Of a stretch of 64,000 bases of DNA, positions 41,929-50,772 are shown piece by piece. The stretch spans positions 1-64,000 of the forward strand of contig CAYJLF010000011.1 of NCBI GenBank assembly GCA_964371055.1, in the 5' to 3' direction. A program made the translations under genes and the position numbers. A model generated the notes under the pieces. The model had not been told where the DNA came from and ran no database searches. It was given only the letters and a program-made list of their open reading frames with translations. Numbering within the stretch: the first letter of the stretch is position 1; every line of letters begins with the position of its first letter. The stretch comes from CAYJLF01 sp964371055 (GTDB taxonomy: Bacteria > Eisenbacteria > RBG-16-71-46 > CAIMUX01).

Positions 41929-43986
41929 TCAATCCCCGCTCTCCGGCGCGGCCAAGGCGCGCCGCAGATCGGGGTTGGCCGGAGTCAGGCGCACCCCCTC
42001 CTCGAGCAGGCGACGCGCCGCCGCCCCCTCCCCCGACCGCCGAAGGACCTGTGCGAGGTGCAGGCGCGCCGGCACGATCTCGGGCCTTGCCGAGAGCACC
42101 GATTCGAGTATCGCCCGCGCCTCCCCGGTCCGCCCGGCCGCGTCCCGGATCCGCGCCAGGAGGATCGCCGCCTGCCAGTCGGCTGGTTGGTCGCGCAACA
42201 GGGCCAGCAACTCCGTCTCCGCCTCCGCCGGACGCCCGCGCGCGTCGAGCAGAATCGCGAGGTTGCGCCGCAGCGCGGGATGCCCCGGGATCGCGCGCAA
42301 GCCGTCCCGGTAGGCCCGTTCCGCCTCGTCGAGACGTCCCATCCGCTCGAGCGCGACCGCGAGGTTGTTGTAGCTGTTCGGATAGAGGGGATTCTCGGAG
42401 AGCGCCTGACGGTACGCCTCCGTCGCGGCGGGCCACGCCTTGAGGTCCGACCAGGCGTCTCCCAGATTGTTCCATGACTGGAAGAACCCGCCGTCGTGCA
42501 CGCGGGCGCGCGCCGGGAAGAGGAGAAGGTGCAGCCCGACCAATCCCGCGATCCCGGCGCCCAGTGCGACGAGCCGCCGCTTTTTCCAGGCCGCAGCCCC
42601 CCAACGGAGTGCGACCACCGCGAAGAGCGGCAAGAGCGGGGTAACCGGAAGCCGGTACCGCGCGCAGACGAAGAACGGCAGGATCGACAGGAACCAGGCG
42701 AGGACGAACCCGCCGAGGAGGCGCCATCGCGCGCCCGCGGCCAAGGCCAATCCCAATCCCAGGAGAGCCAGAGGCGCGAGGAGGGCAAACGAGAACGGCA
42801 GAGCCCGGAGGCTGGCCAACCGGGATCGGTAAAAGCGCGGATCTTCGTTGTTGCGGATCTCGGGGGCAGACCAGAAGAGGATCGCCTTCAAGCTGGTCAG
42901 GGCCAGCGCACGCGCCGGCTCCACCCGCCAGAACTTCCCGGCCTCGCGCGTCCAGAACGCCGACACTTCGGACGGCCGAAGCGCACGATCCGAACCGGAG
43001 CGCTCCTGGGCCAGCCGGATCGCATCCTCGTAGCTGCCGCGCCAGTCGGTCCTCATCCCGGGCGCGATCGCCGACCAGCCATTAGCCTCCGCGTTGTTGC
43101 CGATGTAGAGGTTGATCCCCCCCTGCCACGCGATCACGGTCGACGGATCTCCGTGCCTGGCGTTGTGCATCCAGACGGGCAGGATCGGAAGAACGAAACC
43201 GGCCAGGACGAGCAGGGCGGAGCGGAGCAGCCGGCGCGGCGGCACCCGGCCGCGGAGCGTCGCCGACTCCAGCCACCAGGCGTACAGAGGAAGGGCGGGC
43301 AGGAAGACCAGCACGTTCGGGCGCGTGACCGCCGCCAGCCCCGCCAGCGCGCCCCACCCCAGCAGCGTGACGGCCGCCGGAGTTCGTCGGGGCGCTCGTA
43401 CCATCAGGAAGATGAGCAGCGTCGTCAGCAGCGTGAGGAGAGGCTCGAGGAGAAGCTCCGTTTCATAGTGGACCGGCACCCATGACAGCGCCGCCATGAT
43501 CCCGGCGGCCAGAGCCCACCGCGGCGGGAGAAGACGGGCCGCGATGCGGTAGCTGAGGATCACCGTCGCCACCCCGGCGGCGATCTGAACCAGGCGCGCG
43601 GTCCAGAGGAGGTCGCCGGTCAAAGACCACAACGCGGCCAGGGCGTAAGGATAGAAGGGGGCGCGGAAGAAGACCTGCGGATCGTTCCAGTCGTCCGCGA
43701 CGAGGCGCCCGGCCCAATCGGCATGGAAACGGGCATCCATCTGAAGCGCATGGAAGAAGGGAAGGTTGGCGAACTCGGCCAGATGCCAGAGACGCGGCAG
43801 GAGCGCCGCCAGGCCAACGATCAGGACTCCGATCAGAGTGGCCCTTCGCCCCGGATCCGGGCCGCTTCCATCGAACAGGCCCGAGGCGGGGGATTTCACC
43901 GACCCCGGCCGACCGGTCCCGGGCGATCCTGCGGTCGCGTCGGTTCGCGATCGCGCTCCTTTCCGGCCTGCCCCTCCTGGCTTCAT
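41929..43986 (-). CDS. GT39-type membrane glycosyltransferase fused to TPR repeats
   Basis: 685 residues. An N-terminal Arg/Gly/Pro-rich cytoplasmic tail (about 45) is followed by about eleven membrane helices. The first periplasmic loop holds the acidic motif MDARFHADWAGRL and FFRAPFYPYALAAL, as in ArnT/PMT-like dolichyl/undecaprenyl-phosphate sugar transferases. The C-terminal 180 residues are at least four TPRs (WNNLGDAWSDLKAWPAATEA, YNNLAVALERMGRLDEAERA). It probably transfers a lipid-linked sugar to an envelope acceptor, perhaps the surface proteins nearby. ATG 43986 is chosen because the upstream ATG 43995 overlaps a -10 element; the mRNA may be leaderless. Confidence 0.8.
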   Translation of the reverse strand: MKPGGAGRKGARSRTDATAGSPGTGRPGSVKSPASGLFDGSGPDPGRRATLIGVLIVGLAALLPRLWHLAEFANLPFFHALQMDARFHADWAGRLVADDWNDPQVFFRAPFYPYALAALWSLTGDLLWTARLVQIAAGVATVILSYRIAARLLPPRWALAAGIMAALSWVPVHYETELLLEPLLTLLTTLLIFLMVRAPRRTPAAVTLLGWGALAGLAAVTRPNVLVFLPALPLYAWWLESATLRGRVPPRRLLRSALLVLAGFVLPILPVWMHNARHGDPSTVIAWQGGINLYIGNNAEANGWSAIAPGMRTDWRGSYEDAIRLAQERSGSDRALRPSEVSAFWTREAGKFWRVEPARALALTSLKAILFWSAPEIRNNEDPRFYRSRLASLRALPFSFALLAPLALLGLGLALAAGARWRLLGGFVLAWFLSILPFFVCARYRLPVTPLLPLFAVVALRWGAAAWKKRRLVALGAGIAGLVGLHLLLFPARARVHDGGFFQSWNNLGDAWSDLKAWPAATEAYRQALSENPLYPNSYNNLAVALERMGRLDEAERAYRDGLRAIPGHPALRRNLAILLDARGRPAEAETELLALLRDQPADWQAAILLARIRDAAGRTGEARAILESVLSARPEIVPARLHLAQVLRRSGEGAAARRLLEEGVRLTPANPDLRRALAAPESGD

Positions 43987-43993
43987 GGGGTGC

Positions 43994-44022
43994 ATTCAAG
44001 CCGACTCCAAAGAGGACGTCAA
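43994..44022 (-). promoter_or_regulatory. sigma70-like promoter giving a probable leaderless mRNA
   Basis: TTGACG (44022-44017), 17-nt spacer, TTGAAT (43999-43994) on the minus strand. The start would fall at 43987-43986, the A of the glycosyltransferase ATG. Confidence 0.5.
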
Positions 44023-44076
44023 CCGCGGGCTCCTCCCACCGTGACGGCCGGATGTCTCGACGGAGCGGCAGAGAAG

Positions 44077-44110
44077 GGCGGGGAGCCGGGCCATGGCCCG
44101 ACTCCCCGCC
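44077..44110 (-). terminator. strong hairpin terminator after the large surface protein
   Basis: 15-bp stem with one U-G pair and a CATG loop, 30 bp downstream of the TAA stop, followed on the minus strand by CTTCTCT. It should end the surface-protein transcript before the glycosyltransferase promoter. Confidence 0.65.
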
Positions 44111-44139
44111 TGGGATGCGCAAAGATCGCGGAGCTGAAT

Positions 44140-47100
44140 TTACTTCAGGACCACCATCTTCTTGTTCGAGTCGTAGCCGGCCGTCGAGAGCTGGCTCCAG
44201 AAGATACCCGAGGAAACCGTATGGCCGGCATCGTTCGTGCCGTCCCACACGATTTCGTGGGTCCCCGCGGTCTGATGACCATCCACCAGCGTCTTCACCT
44301 TACGACCGTGAACGTCGTAGATGACCAGGCTGGCCGGACCGGCCGTCGACAGCGAGAACTTGATCGTCGTGCGCGGATTGAACGGGTTCGGATGGTTCTG
44401 GTAGAGGCGGTTGACCAGAGCACCGCCCACCGGCTCCTCGACGCCGACGCCGCAGTTGGCCGGCTCGATGCAGAGGCCGATGTTCTGCGGGTTGCCGAGG
44501 TTCAGCACCCACTTGATCGCATTGCCGATTTCCTGGGCCGTCGCCGTCACGATCGACGCCGAGTCGTTCGGGCACTCCAGGATCGGATCCGGGGCCACGT
44601 TCAGGTCCCGGGCGGTCAACAGGTGATAGCTGAAGCCGTCGAGCACGCTGCGATACTTGTTGGTCGAGGCGCCGCTCTTGTCGTTTGTGACCTGGGCGAA
44701 CTGCGTGATGTAGCCGTCACCGACCTTCACGTACTGCTTGTTCCCCTGGCCCGATCCGAGGTTACCGAGGACCGCGTACTGAATCTTGGGCGGGCACCAG
44801 TTCCCGAAGACGTCCATCGGGACCGCACCCGTGCCGTACGCGCCGCCCGGCACCGGGTCGACGTTGACGCAGTAGTTGAGGTCGTTGTTGATCTCAGCCT
44901 CGCCGCTGGGGCAGCCGACCTCGAAGTAGCTCGAGCAGTTCCAGACCGCGCCCAGCGTCTGCGACAGGAAGGACGGGTAGAGCTGATTGATCACTTCGCT
45001 GATCAGGGTGCCGTTGGCGATGAAGCCCTGCTGCGACGTGTTGCCTTCGCAGACGACGGCGTCGAGCCACTGCTGGAAGCCCTGCCAGTCACGGGCCTCC
45101 GTACCGCCGGTGCCAAAGGTCCCCATGTTGAAGAGGATCGCCTTGTAGCCCAAGAGCTGCGGGATGCTCGCGCCGTTGTTACCGCCGTTGTCCCGGTACA
45201 TCGCCGCGTTCCAGTTCGAGGAGGCATCGAAGTAGTCGTACCGGTCCCACTTGGTCGGGTTCGGAATCGGATCGCCCGACACCGCGCCGTTCAGGGCCAC
45301 GTTCAGCGCGTTCTCGATGTAGAACTGGCTGCCGCGGTTGAACGCGTCGACGTAGAGGAGGCACGGGAACTTCGGCACGCCACCGTCCAGCCGGTAGCTC
45401 GGCAGGATCTCGATCTCGCTGTAGAACTGGCCGGCCGTGTCAGGCAGCAGGTAGTAGGTGGTCGGCAGGCAGATGTAGTTGGAGCTGATGAAGTAGTCGA
45501 CCTGCGTACCCGGGGTGAACGTGAGGTCCGGGAGAATCTCGTTCCCCTCGGCATGCTCGCCACCGCCGCCCCAGTTGAAGTCCGCGTCCGGCGGGAGGTT
45601 CTGGCCGCCCGAGGACGGGCCGTCACGGAACTGGGAGATGAACTTGTTCTTGGCGATCTGGATGCCGACTTCCACCGAGTCCATGTAGCCCCAGGTGAAG
45701 GCCGGGTTCGTGCCGCTCCAGAAGTTGGCCGGCTTGCCGGGGCTGCCGGCGATGGCGTTCCGCCAGGTCATGTAGGTCGCGTTCGACGTCTGGCCCGGGC
45801 CCTCACGCTTCACGCGGAACCACATCTTGGCTTCCCACTTCGTCGTCGTGCCCGGGACCGGACCGGTGATGGCGAGCGAGTCACCCAGCTTGGCCGGGTT
45901 CGGAGACTGCCGCAGGTTGTAGGTGGCGTCGGCGTTCCCCGGATCCGTCGTGCTCAGGATCCCGATCGGGCTCTGGCCGAAGCCGTCATTGAGCTGCATA
46001 CCGGTGGCGAAGAGGATCGCCGGAGCGTTCGGCACGCCGACGTTGCGGACCTGGACGTTGTCGATGATCGGAGTGAAGTTCGTCACGCCGGAGCAGGGGT
46101 CGACGCCGAAAGCGTCGCAGCTGGCGTAGAGCTCGAAGATGAACTTCACCTTCTCGCAGACCGGCGGCAGGCCCCAGTCGGTCCCGATGTTGTTCGTGGT
46201 GAAGCAGGTCGGGTCGGCGCCGGCATAGAAGAACGTGTTGATCCCGATCCGCGGCGACCACTGGATCAGGTTCGGGATGTTGGGGTTCTCATAAGGGTAG
46301 TAGCTCCAGCCGGAGCGGTAGAAGACACCGTTCTCCTGCGGGAGTTCGGCATACATGTCCCACTGACCGATGATCCGGTTGTAGTCGAGGTAGGTCGGGT
46401 CGCCGATGTCCGCCTTGCGGTCGACGATCGGCGTGTAGGTCATCTCGTGCTGCCCCTCGGGGTGCACCTTGTTTCCGTCGTCGTGCATCTCGAGAACGGT
46501 GCCCGCCAACCGGCAGGCGCACGGATCGAGGATGTTGTAGGCGGTCACCGGGGCGATGCCCATGTAGGCGCCCACGCCCGGACAGCGGCTGGCCGTCCAG
46601 CCGCCGAGGTTCGCGTCGAAGTTGTACGAGACGGGCGTGTTCGGAACCAGGTTGTTCGCGAGGCCGATGTCGTCCACGCCCCAGGCGCCGTAGAAGGCGT
46701 CCCAGTTGCTGGAACCGTCCTCGTCCGAGAGTCCGCCGTCCGAGAAGAACTCCAGCACGACCGTGAAGTTACGCTGCGCGGTGCCGCCGCCGAATTCGGC
46801 ATTCTGGATCGCGCGGACGTAGTTCTGCTGCGTGATCACGCCAACCGAGTCGATCCCGAGCTTGCCGTTGAAGCCGGGGGGATTCAGCAGGGTCGTGACC
46901 GAACCGCTCTTCACGAAGACCTTGCTGTAGTCATAGTCGGCCTCGGTGTCGTTGAAGTACTTGAAGTTCAAGTCGACCGAACCGGTGCCGTCATAGACGA
47001 ACGTCGGGCTCGTCAGACGCTGGCACCAGTTGTTGCCGTAGCCGATGCCGGCGACCCAGCCGAGGGAGTCCGCGTGCCCCTTGTCGGCGCCGCAGAGCGC

Positions 47101-47490
47101 CATCCCGGCGCCGTTCATGCCCGGCCAGGGGAGCGGGTTTCCGGCCGCGGTCCACTTGGCCTGGGTCATCTGACGCCAGTAGTCGCGCAGGTTCTCCGTC
47201 AGGTCCCGGCTCGTCCAACCCTCGAGCTGATCGGCCGCGCCGTGGTCCCACGTCCAGGTCTCTCCCTCGACGGCGTACTTCAAGCCGTCCTGGCGGACCT
47301 CGTAGAACCCAAAGCTGATGGTATCGCGCATGGTGGGGGTCAGCGAACGCATCGGCGTGTCATTGTCCAGCTGACCTGGCAGCAGGACCTGAGTCGCGTC
47401 AAAGCGTTCTGCGTCATCCACCCTCGCGAAGGCGGTAGCCGTGGATGCCAAGAGAAGCACCACTGCCAGCAACGCAAAGAACTTCCTCAT
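44140..47490 (-). CDS. large secreted surface protein with C-terminal sorting (FlgD/Por-like) domain
   Basis: 1116 residues. Signal peptide (MRKFFALLAVVLLLASTATAFA), a long aromatic/Asn/Gly-rich beta body without recognised enzymes (for example NWDAFYGAWGVDDIGLANNL), scattered Cys pairs such as DPCACR, and a C-terminal Ig-like sorting module in the last 85 residues (NRLYQNHPNPFNPRTTIKFS ... VIYDVHGRKVKTLVDG ... IVWDGTNDAGHTVSSGIFWS). Codons are strongly C-ending for Asn, Phe, Tyr and Ile, it ends in TAA, and it has a near-consensus promoter and its own terminator, so it is likely abundant, for instance an S-layer or adhesin-like protein. ATG 47490 has GGAGGCAAAACG upstream. Confidence 0.85.
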   Translation of the reverse strand: MRKFFALLAVVLLLASTATAFARVDDAERFDATQVLLPGQLDNDTPMRSLTPTMRDTISFGFYEVRQDGLKYAVEGETWTWDHGAADQLEGWTSRDLTENLRDYWRQMTQAKWTAAGNPLPWPGMNGAGMALCGADKGHADSLGWVAGIGYGNNWCQRLTSPTFVYDGTGSVDLNFKYFNDTEADYDYSKVFVKSGSVTTLLNPPGFNGKLGIDSVGVITQQNYVRAIQNAEFGGGTAQRNFTVVLEFFSDGGLSDEDGSSNWDAFYGAWGVDDIGLANNLVPNTPVSYNFDANLGGWTASRCPGVGAYMGIAPVTAYNILDPCACRLAGTVLEMHDDGNKVHPEGQHEMTYTPIVDRKADIGDPTYLDYNRIIGQWDMYAELPQENGVFYRSGWSYYPYENPNIPNLIQWSPRIGINTFFYAGADPTCFTTNNIGTDWGLPPVCEKVKFIFELYASCDAFGVDPCSGVTNFTPIIDNVQVRNVGVPNAPAILFATGMQLNDGFGQSPIGILSTTDPGNADATYNLRQSPNPAKLGDSLAITGPVPGTTTKWEAKMWFRVKREGPGQTSNATYMTWRNAIAGSPGKPANFWSGTNPAFTWGYMDSVEVGIQIAKNKFISQFRDGPSSGGQNLPPDADFNWGGGGEHAEGNEILPDLTFTPGTQVDYFISSNYICLPTTYYLLPDTAGQFYSEIEILPSYRLDGGVPKFPCLLYVDAFNRGSQFYIENALNVALNGAVSGDPIPNPTKWDRYDYFDASSNWNAAMYRDNGGNNGASIPQLLGYKAILFNMGTFGTGGTEARDWQGFQQWLDAVVCEGNTSQQGFIANGTLISEVINQLYPSFLSQTLGAVWNCSSYFEVGCPSGEAEINNDLNYCVNVDPVPGGAYGTGAVPMDVFGNWCPPKIQYAVLGNLGSGQGNKQYVKVGDGYITQFAQVTNDKSGASTNKYRSVLDGFSYHLLTARDLNVAPDPILECPNDSASIVTATAQEIGNAIKWVLNLGNPQNIGLCIEPANCGVGVEEPVGGALVNRLYQNHPNPFNPRTTIKFSLSTAGPASLVIYDVHGRKVKTLVDGHQTAGTHEIVWDGTNDAGHTVSSGIFWSQLSTAGYDSNKKMVVLK

Positions 47491-47941
47491 CGTTTTGCCT
47501 CCGCTCTCTCCTGAAGTTCTGCGGGGTCCCTTCGCCTCTCGCTGCGGGACAGGTCTGGGGGCACCCGCGTGGACCTTGTACATTGCCTTCACGGCCGCAG
47601 GCGGTCCCTTAGATCAGGTCTCGCCTACCGTCCGTCAGGACGTTGCCAACCCCTGGGAACCTTGCGGAGCTCCAACGAGCGAGCGGTCCGCCGGATCCAA
47701 CCCCGGGCAAAAGCCGGCATCCCGTTTGGGCCGATCGAGCATCCCAGAGAAGGTCTGCGGTTGGACGGGGGGCAACGAGGCGGCAGGAACGTCGAGGAGG
47801 ATGAGGTTTCGAAGTACGGCAAACGGATTGATGATCGCCGATGTCGGAACTCCCCCGCCTTGTCGTCCAGCCTGCCCAGAAACTCAGACGAGAAACCAAA
47901 TAGCCAGGAACCCGCCCAGCCGAGAGCCCGCTCCGGCCGAA
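47491..47941 (-). other. long 5' leader of the large surface protein gene
   Basis: From the predicted start (about 47935) to the ATG there are about 445 nt. I see small hairpins (for example CCGGC-TTTT-GCCCGG near 47705-47720) but no known riboswitch core. Two short frames overlap the region; neither has a convincing start site and protein-like composition. Confidence 0.45.
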
Positions 47942-47970
47942 ATCGTAGCAACCGGCAAGTCGTATGTCAA
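47942..47970 (-). promoter_or_regulatory. near-consensus sigma70 promoter of the large surface protein
   Basis: TTGACA (47970-47965), exactly 17 nt, TACGAT (47947-47942) on the minus strand, in the gap after larC. The strongest promoter match seen in the window. Confidence 0.8.
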
Positions 47971-48000
47971 GCTTGAGCTAAGGTTTGAACCGCAAGGCGC

Positions 48001-49272
48001 TCAGGGAAGGTCGAGTTCTCGGGAGAGGAGCGCGCGAATCTCCTCGACGGGGCGGCCGGCCGCCTCCGCCAGACGGACCACTTCGTCAAACTCCAGCGCC
48101 AGCCGATCTCCCTGCTCCCGTCCGATTCGTTTGACCCGGACCGGCCCGAGGGAAGTCGTGACGTGCTCCTCGGAGCGAGGCAGCTCCCAGCGTCCCTCCT
48201 CCCGCACCCGTACACCGAGGGTCGGGCTCTCCGCGAGGATGATGCGGGCCAGCCGGAAAGCGTCGTCCGGCCGGCAGATGACCTCCAGGCGCGTGCCCAG
48301 CCTTCCCTTCTTCATCGAAACCGCCGTTCTCGAGACATCGAGGGCGCCAGCGCCGAGCAGTTGATCGGCCAGGAGGGCAAGGTACCGTGGGTCCATGTCA
48401 TCCACCTGCGTCGCGAGGATGGAGACCCGATCGAGGCGGGGGATCGAAGCGGCGGGCGGCTCCTCCGAGCCCGGGCCGGATGAGGGTCCCACCGGCGGGG
48501 GGGTAGCCGCGGCGTCGACATCCTCCCGAACTCCGAGACCGGCATCCCCCCCCCGCTCCCCGATCCAGATCCGCACCAGGTTGGGATAAGAGGGGTGCTC
48601 GCGGGTGCCGGCGCCGAAGCCGACCGCATCGACCCGCATCGACGGCATGGCGGAAAGCGGCCGGGCGAGGACGCGGAGGAGGGCGGCCGCGGTCGGCGTC
48701 AGGAATTCCCCCTCGTCTTCGACCACCCGGATCGGCCACCCGGCCAGGAGGAGCGAGGTGGCCGGCGCCGGGACCGGCAGGCGGCCGTGGTCCATCGAGA
48801 CCTCTCCCCGCCCGATCGGCAGCGGTCCGGCGAAGATCTCGCCGATCCCCAGTTCATCCACCGCCAGACAGACCGCAACGATGTCGACAATCGAGTCGAC
48901 CGCGCCGATCTCGTGGAAGTGGACCCGCTCCAGCGGGATGCCGTGAATGCGCGCCTCGGCCTCCCCCAGGAGGCGGAAAGCTTCGATCGCCCGCCGTCGG
49001 GGCCGCTCGGGGAGGCTCGCCCCCTCGATCAGGCCCGCGATCTCCGTGAAGTGGCGCGCCTGATCCTGGCCCGGGGCGGTCACGGAGATGCCCAATCCGG
49101 TGAGGCCGCGGTGCCGGCGTCGTTCCACCTCGATCCCGACCGCTCCCAGCCCGAGAGCCTGGACGCCGGCTCGGAAACTGGTCTCGCTCCACCCCGCGTC
49201 GAGGAGCGCCCCGACGAACATGTCGCCGCTCAGCCCCGTCCAGAACTCGATCCAGGCCGTCCTCAGGCTCAT
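48001..49272 (-). CDS. larC: nickel insertion protein LarC
   Basis: 423-residue LarC (DUF111) protein, which inserts nickel into the pyridinium-dithiocarboxylate pincer cofactor using CTP. It starts with a variant of the family opening (WIEFWTGLSGDMFVGALLDAG), then VHFHEIGAVDSIVDIVAV, GEFLTPTAAALLR, VDAVGFGAGTREHPSYPNLV, a His/Pro-poor linker (about 255-285), then the C-terminal part ILATQVDDMDPRYLALLADQL and DVSRTAVSMKKGRLGTRLEV. ATG 49272 overlaps larB by ATGA. No larA or larE is present. Confidence 0.92.
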   Translation of the reverse strand: MSLRTAWIEFWTGLSGDMFVGALLDAGWSETSFRAGVQALGLGAVGIEVERRRHRGLTGLGISVTAPGQDQARHFTEIAGLIEGASLPERPRRRAIEAFRLLGEAEARIHGIPLERVHFHEIGAVDSIVDIVAVCLAVDELGIGEIFAGPLPIGRGEVSMDHGRLPVPAPATSLLLAGWPIRVVEDEGEFLTPTAAALLRVLARPLSAMPSMRVDAVGFGAGTREHPSYPNLVRIWIGERGGDAGLGVREDVDAAATPPPVGPSSGPGSEEPPAASIPRLDRVSILATQVDDMDPRYLALLADQLLGAGALDVSRTAVSMKKGRLGTRLEVICRPDDAFRLARIILAESPTLGVRVREEGRWELPRSEEHVTTSLGPVRVKRIGREQGDRLALEFDEVVRLAEAAGRPVEEIRALLSRELDLP

Positions 49273-50066
49273 GCTTCGGTACTCCCCGTCACGCCGCCGC
49301 GCCCGACCGGACCGGCTTCGACGAGCCGGCTGATTCTCGCCGCCGCGATTCCGGCTCCGTGGCCGTTGTCGATATTGCAGACGAGCACTCCGGCCGCGCA
49401 GCTGTTGAGCATTCCCAGGAGGGCGGCCACGCCGCCGAAGGAGGCGCCATAGCCGACCGACGTCGGCACCGCGATGACGACTCCAGAGACGAGACCACCG
49501 ATCACGCTCGGCAGCGCCCCCTCCATTCCCGCCACGACAACGATCACGCGCGCGTCCGCCAGGCGAGCCCGATGAGACAGCAGCCGGTGAAGGCCGGAGA
49601 CACCGGCGTCGTGGATCGTCTCGACGCGCGCCCCGAACGCCCGCGCCGTCACCGCCGCCTCCTCCGCCACCGGTAGATCCGACGTGCCGGCCGCCACCAC
49701 GAGCACCAATCCCGAAGGGGAAACCGGGGCGGGGGCCGGGAGTTCGAAGATGCGCGCCGCCTCGTGCCAGACCCCCTCCGGGTGCCGCGCGCGCAACGCC
49801 TGCGCCGTGGTCGCGTCGAGTCGCGTCACCAGGACCGCCGATCCCCTCCCGGCCAGGCCGCCGACCGCGCGGCCGATCTGCTCGGGGCTCTTGCCGGCAC
49901 CGTAGACCGTTTCCGGGAACCCGGTCCGGAGCGACCGGTGGTGATCCAGCTTGAGGTCATCCAGGTCTTCGTAGGGGAGCGCCCGCAGGCGTTCGATCGC
50001 CGCGTCCGGGGTGACCCGGCCAGCCGCGATGTCGTCCAGCAGCGACCGCAACCTCTGAACGTCCAT
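49269..50066 (-). CDS. larB: pyridinium-3,5-biscarboxylic acid mononucleotide synthase LarB
   Basis: 265-residue LarB, which carboxylates and hydrolyses nicotinate adenine dinucleotide in nickel-pincer cofactor synthesis. The C-terminal two-thirds is a PurE-like (AIR carboxylase) domain: VVAAGTSDLPVAEEAAVTAR, HDAGVSGLHRLLSH, VVVAGMEGALPSVIGGLVSG, AVPTSVGYGASFGGVAALLG, NSCAAGVLVCNIDNGHGAG. The N-terminal part has LRTGFPETVYGAGKSPEQI, typical of the family. ATG 50066 has GGAGGGATGCGGG upstream. It starts 47 bp after tmk and is coupled to larC. Confidence 0.94.
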   Translation of the reverse strand: MDVQRLRSLLDDIAAGRVTPDAAIERLRALPYEDLDDLKLDHHRSLRTGFPETVYGAGKSPEQIGRAVGGLAGRGSAVLVTRLDATTAQALRARHPEGVWHEAARIFELPAPAPVSPSGLVLVVAAGTSDLPVAEEAAVTARAFGARVETIHDAGVSGLHRLLSHRARLADARVIVVVAGMEGALPSVIGGLVSGVVIAVPTSVGYGASFGGVAALLGMLNSCAAGVLVCNIDNGHGAGIAAARISRLVEAGPVGRGGVTGSTEA

Positions 50067-50112
50067 CCCGCATCCCTCCGTGGGCGCACGGCGTCCCGGA
50101 TCGGACGCCTCG

Positions 50113-50772
50113 TCAGCCGGCCGGCTCTGCCCGGATCGTGAAGAATTCCTCGCGAATCCGGCGCTGCACCGTCTCGACGGCATCGTCCGCGTCCAACACC
50201 GAGAATCGCGCCGGTTCGCGGCGAGCCTCTGCGCGGTAGGCATTCCGCACCCGCCGGTGAAACGCGAGCGGCTCCCTCTCCAGCCGATCGAGCCCGCCGG
50301 TTCCTCGGGAGGCGACGATCCGGCGCATCCCCTCGCGCGGATCGAGGTCGAGCAGGATCACGCGATCCGGGAAAAGCCCCCCGGTCACCCAGCCGTAGAG
50401 CGAACGCACCCGCGCCCTCCCGAGGCCGCGACCACCTCCCTGATAAGCGACCGAAGCCTCGCCGAAGCGGTCCGCGATCACCATCGCGCCTCGCGCCAGC
50501 GCCGGTTCGATGACCTCCCTCACCAGCTGCGCCCGGGCCGCCATGTAGAGCGCCAACTCACACCAGGGGGACATGCCGGTCTCGCTCTGCTCGAGCAAGA
50601 GCGCACGAATCCGCTCCCCGAGCGCAGTTCCACCCGGCTCCCGCACCGCCACGACTTCATGGCCCGCCGCGCGCAGCCACTCCACCAGGAGGCGCGCGTG
50701 CGTCGTCTTCCCCGACCCTTCGATCCCCTCCAGGGACACGAATCGTGCCGATGGCCCCTGCGCCGCGCTCAT
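50113..50772 (-). CDS. tmk: thymidylate kinase
   Basis: 219-residue dTMP kinase. P-loop GIEGSGKTT, the DR-x-like AMVIADRFGEASVAYQGGGR motif, LLDLDPREGMRRI and a lid rich in Arg. Length and order are typical. ATG 50772 overlaps the stop of the upstream CDP-alcohol transferase gene by four bases. Confidence 0.95.
   Translation of the reverse strand: MSAAQGPSARFVSLEGIEGSGKTTHARLLVEWLRAAGHEVVAVREPGGTALGERIRALLLEQSETGMSPWCELALYMAARAQLVREVIEPALARGAMVIADRFGEASVAYQGGGRGLGRARVRSLYGWVTGGLFPDRVILLDLDPREGMRRIVASRGTGGLDRLEREPLAFHRRVRNAYRAEARREPARFSVLDADDAVETVQRRIREEFFTIRAEPAG

Noticed and set aside
38532..42443. Very long plus-strand open frame (about 1300 codons) opposite the lipoprotein and glycosyltransferase genes
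   Set aside because: It mirrors real genes in a GC-rich genome, has Arg/Pro/Gly-driven composition, no domain and no ribosome-binding site. The same holds for a 1260-codon frame at 43723-47514.
47600..47640. Cobalamin-riboswitch-like GAGACCTG in the surface-protein leader
   Set aside because: The rest of the B12 box and the upstream conserved core are missing and the order of elements does not fit.
47609..47951. Short genes in the surface-protein leader
   Set aside because: Two overlapping frames of about 100 codons have Arg/Pro-rich, non-protein-like sequence and no clear start site.
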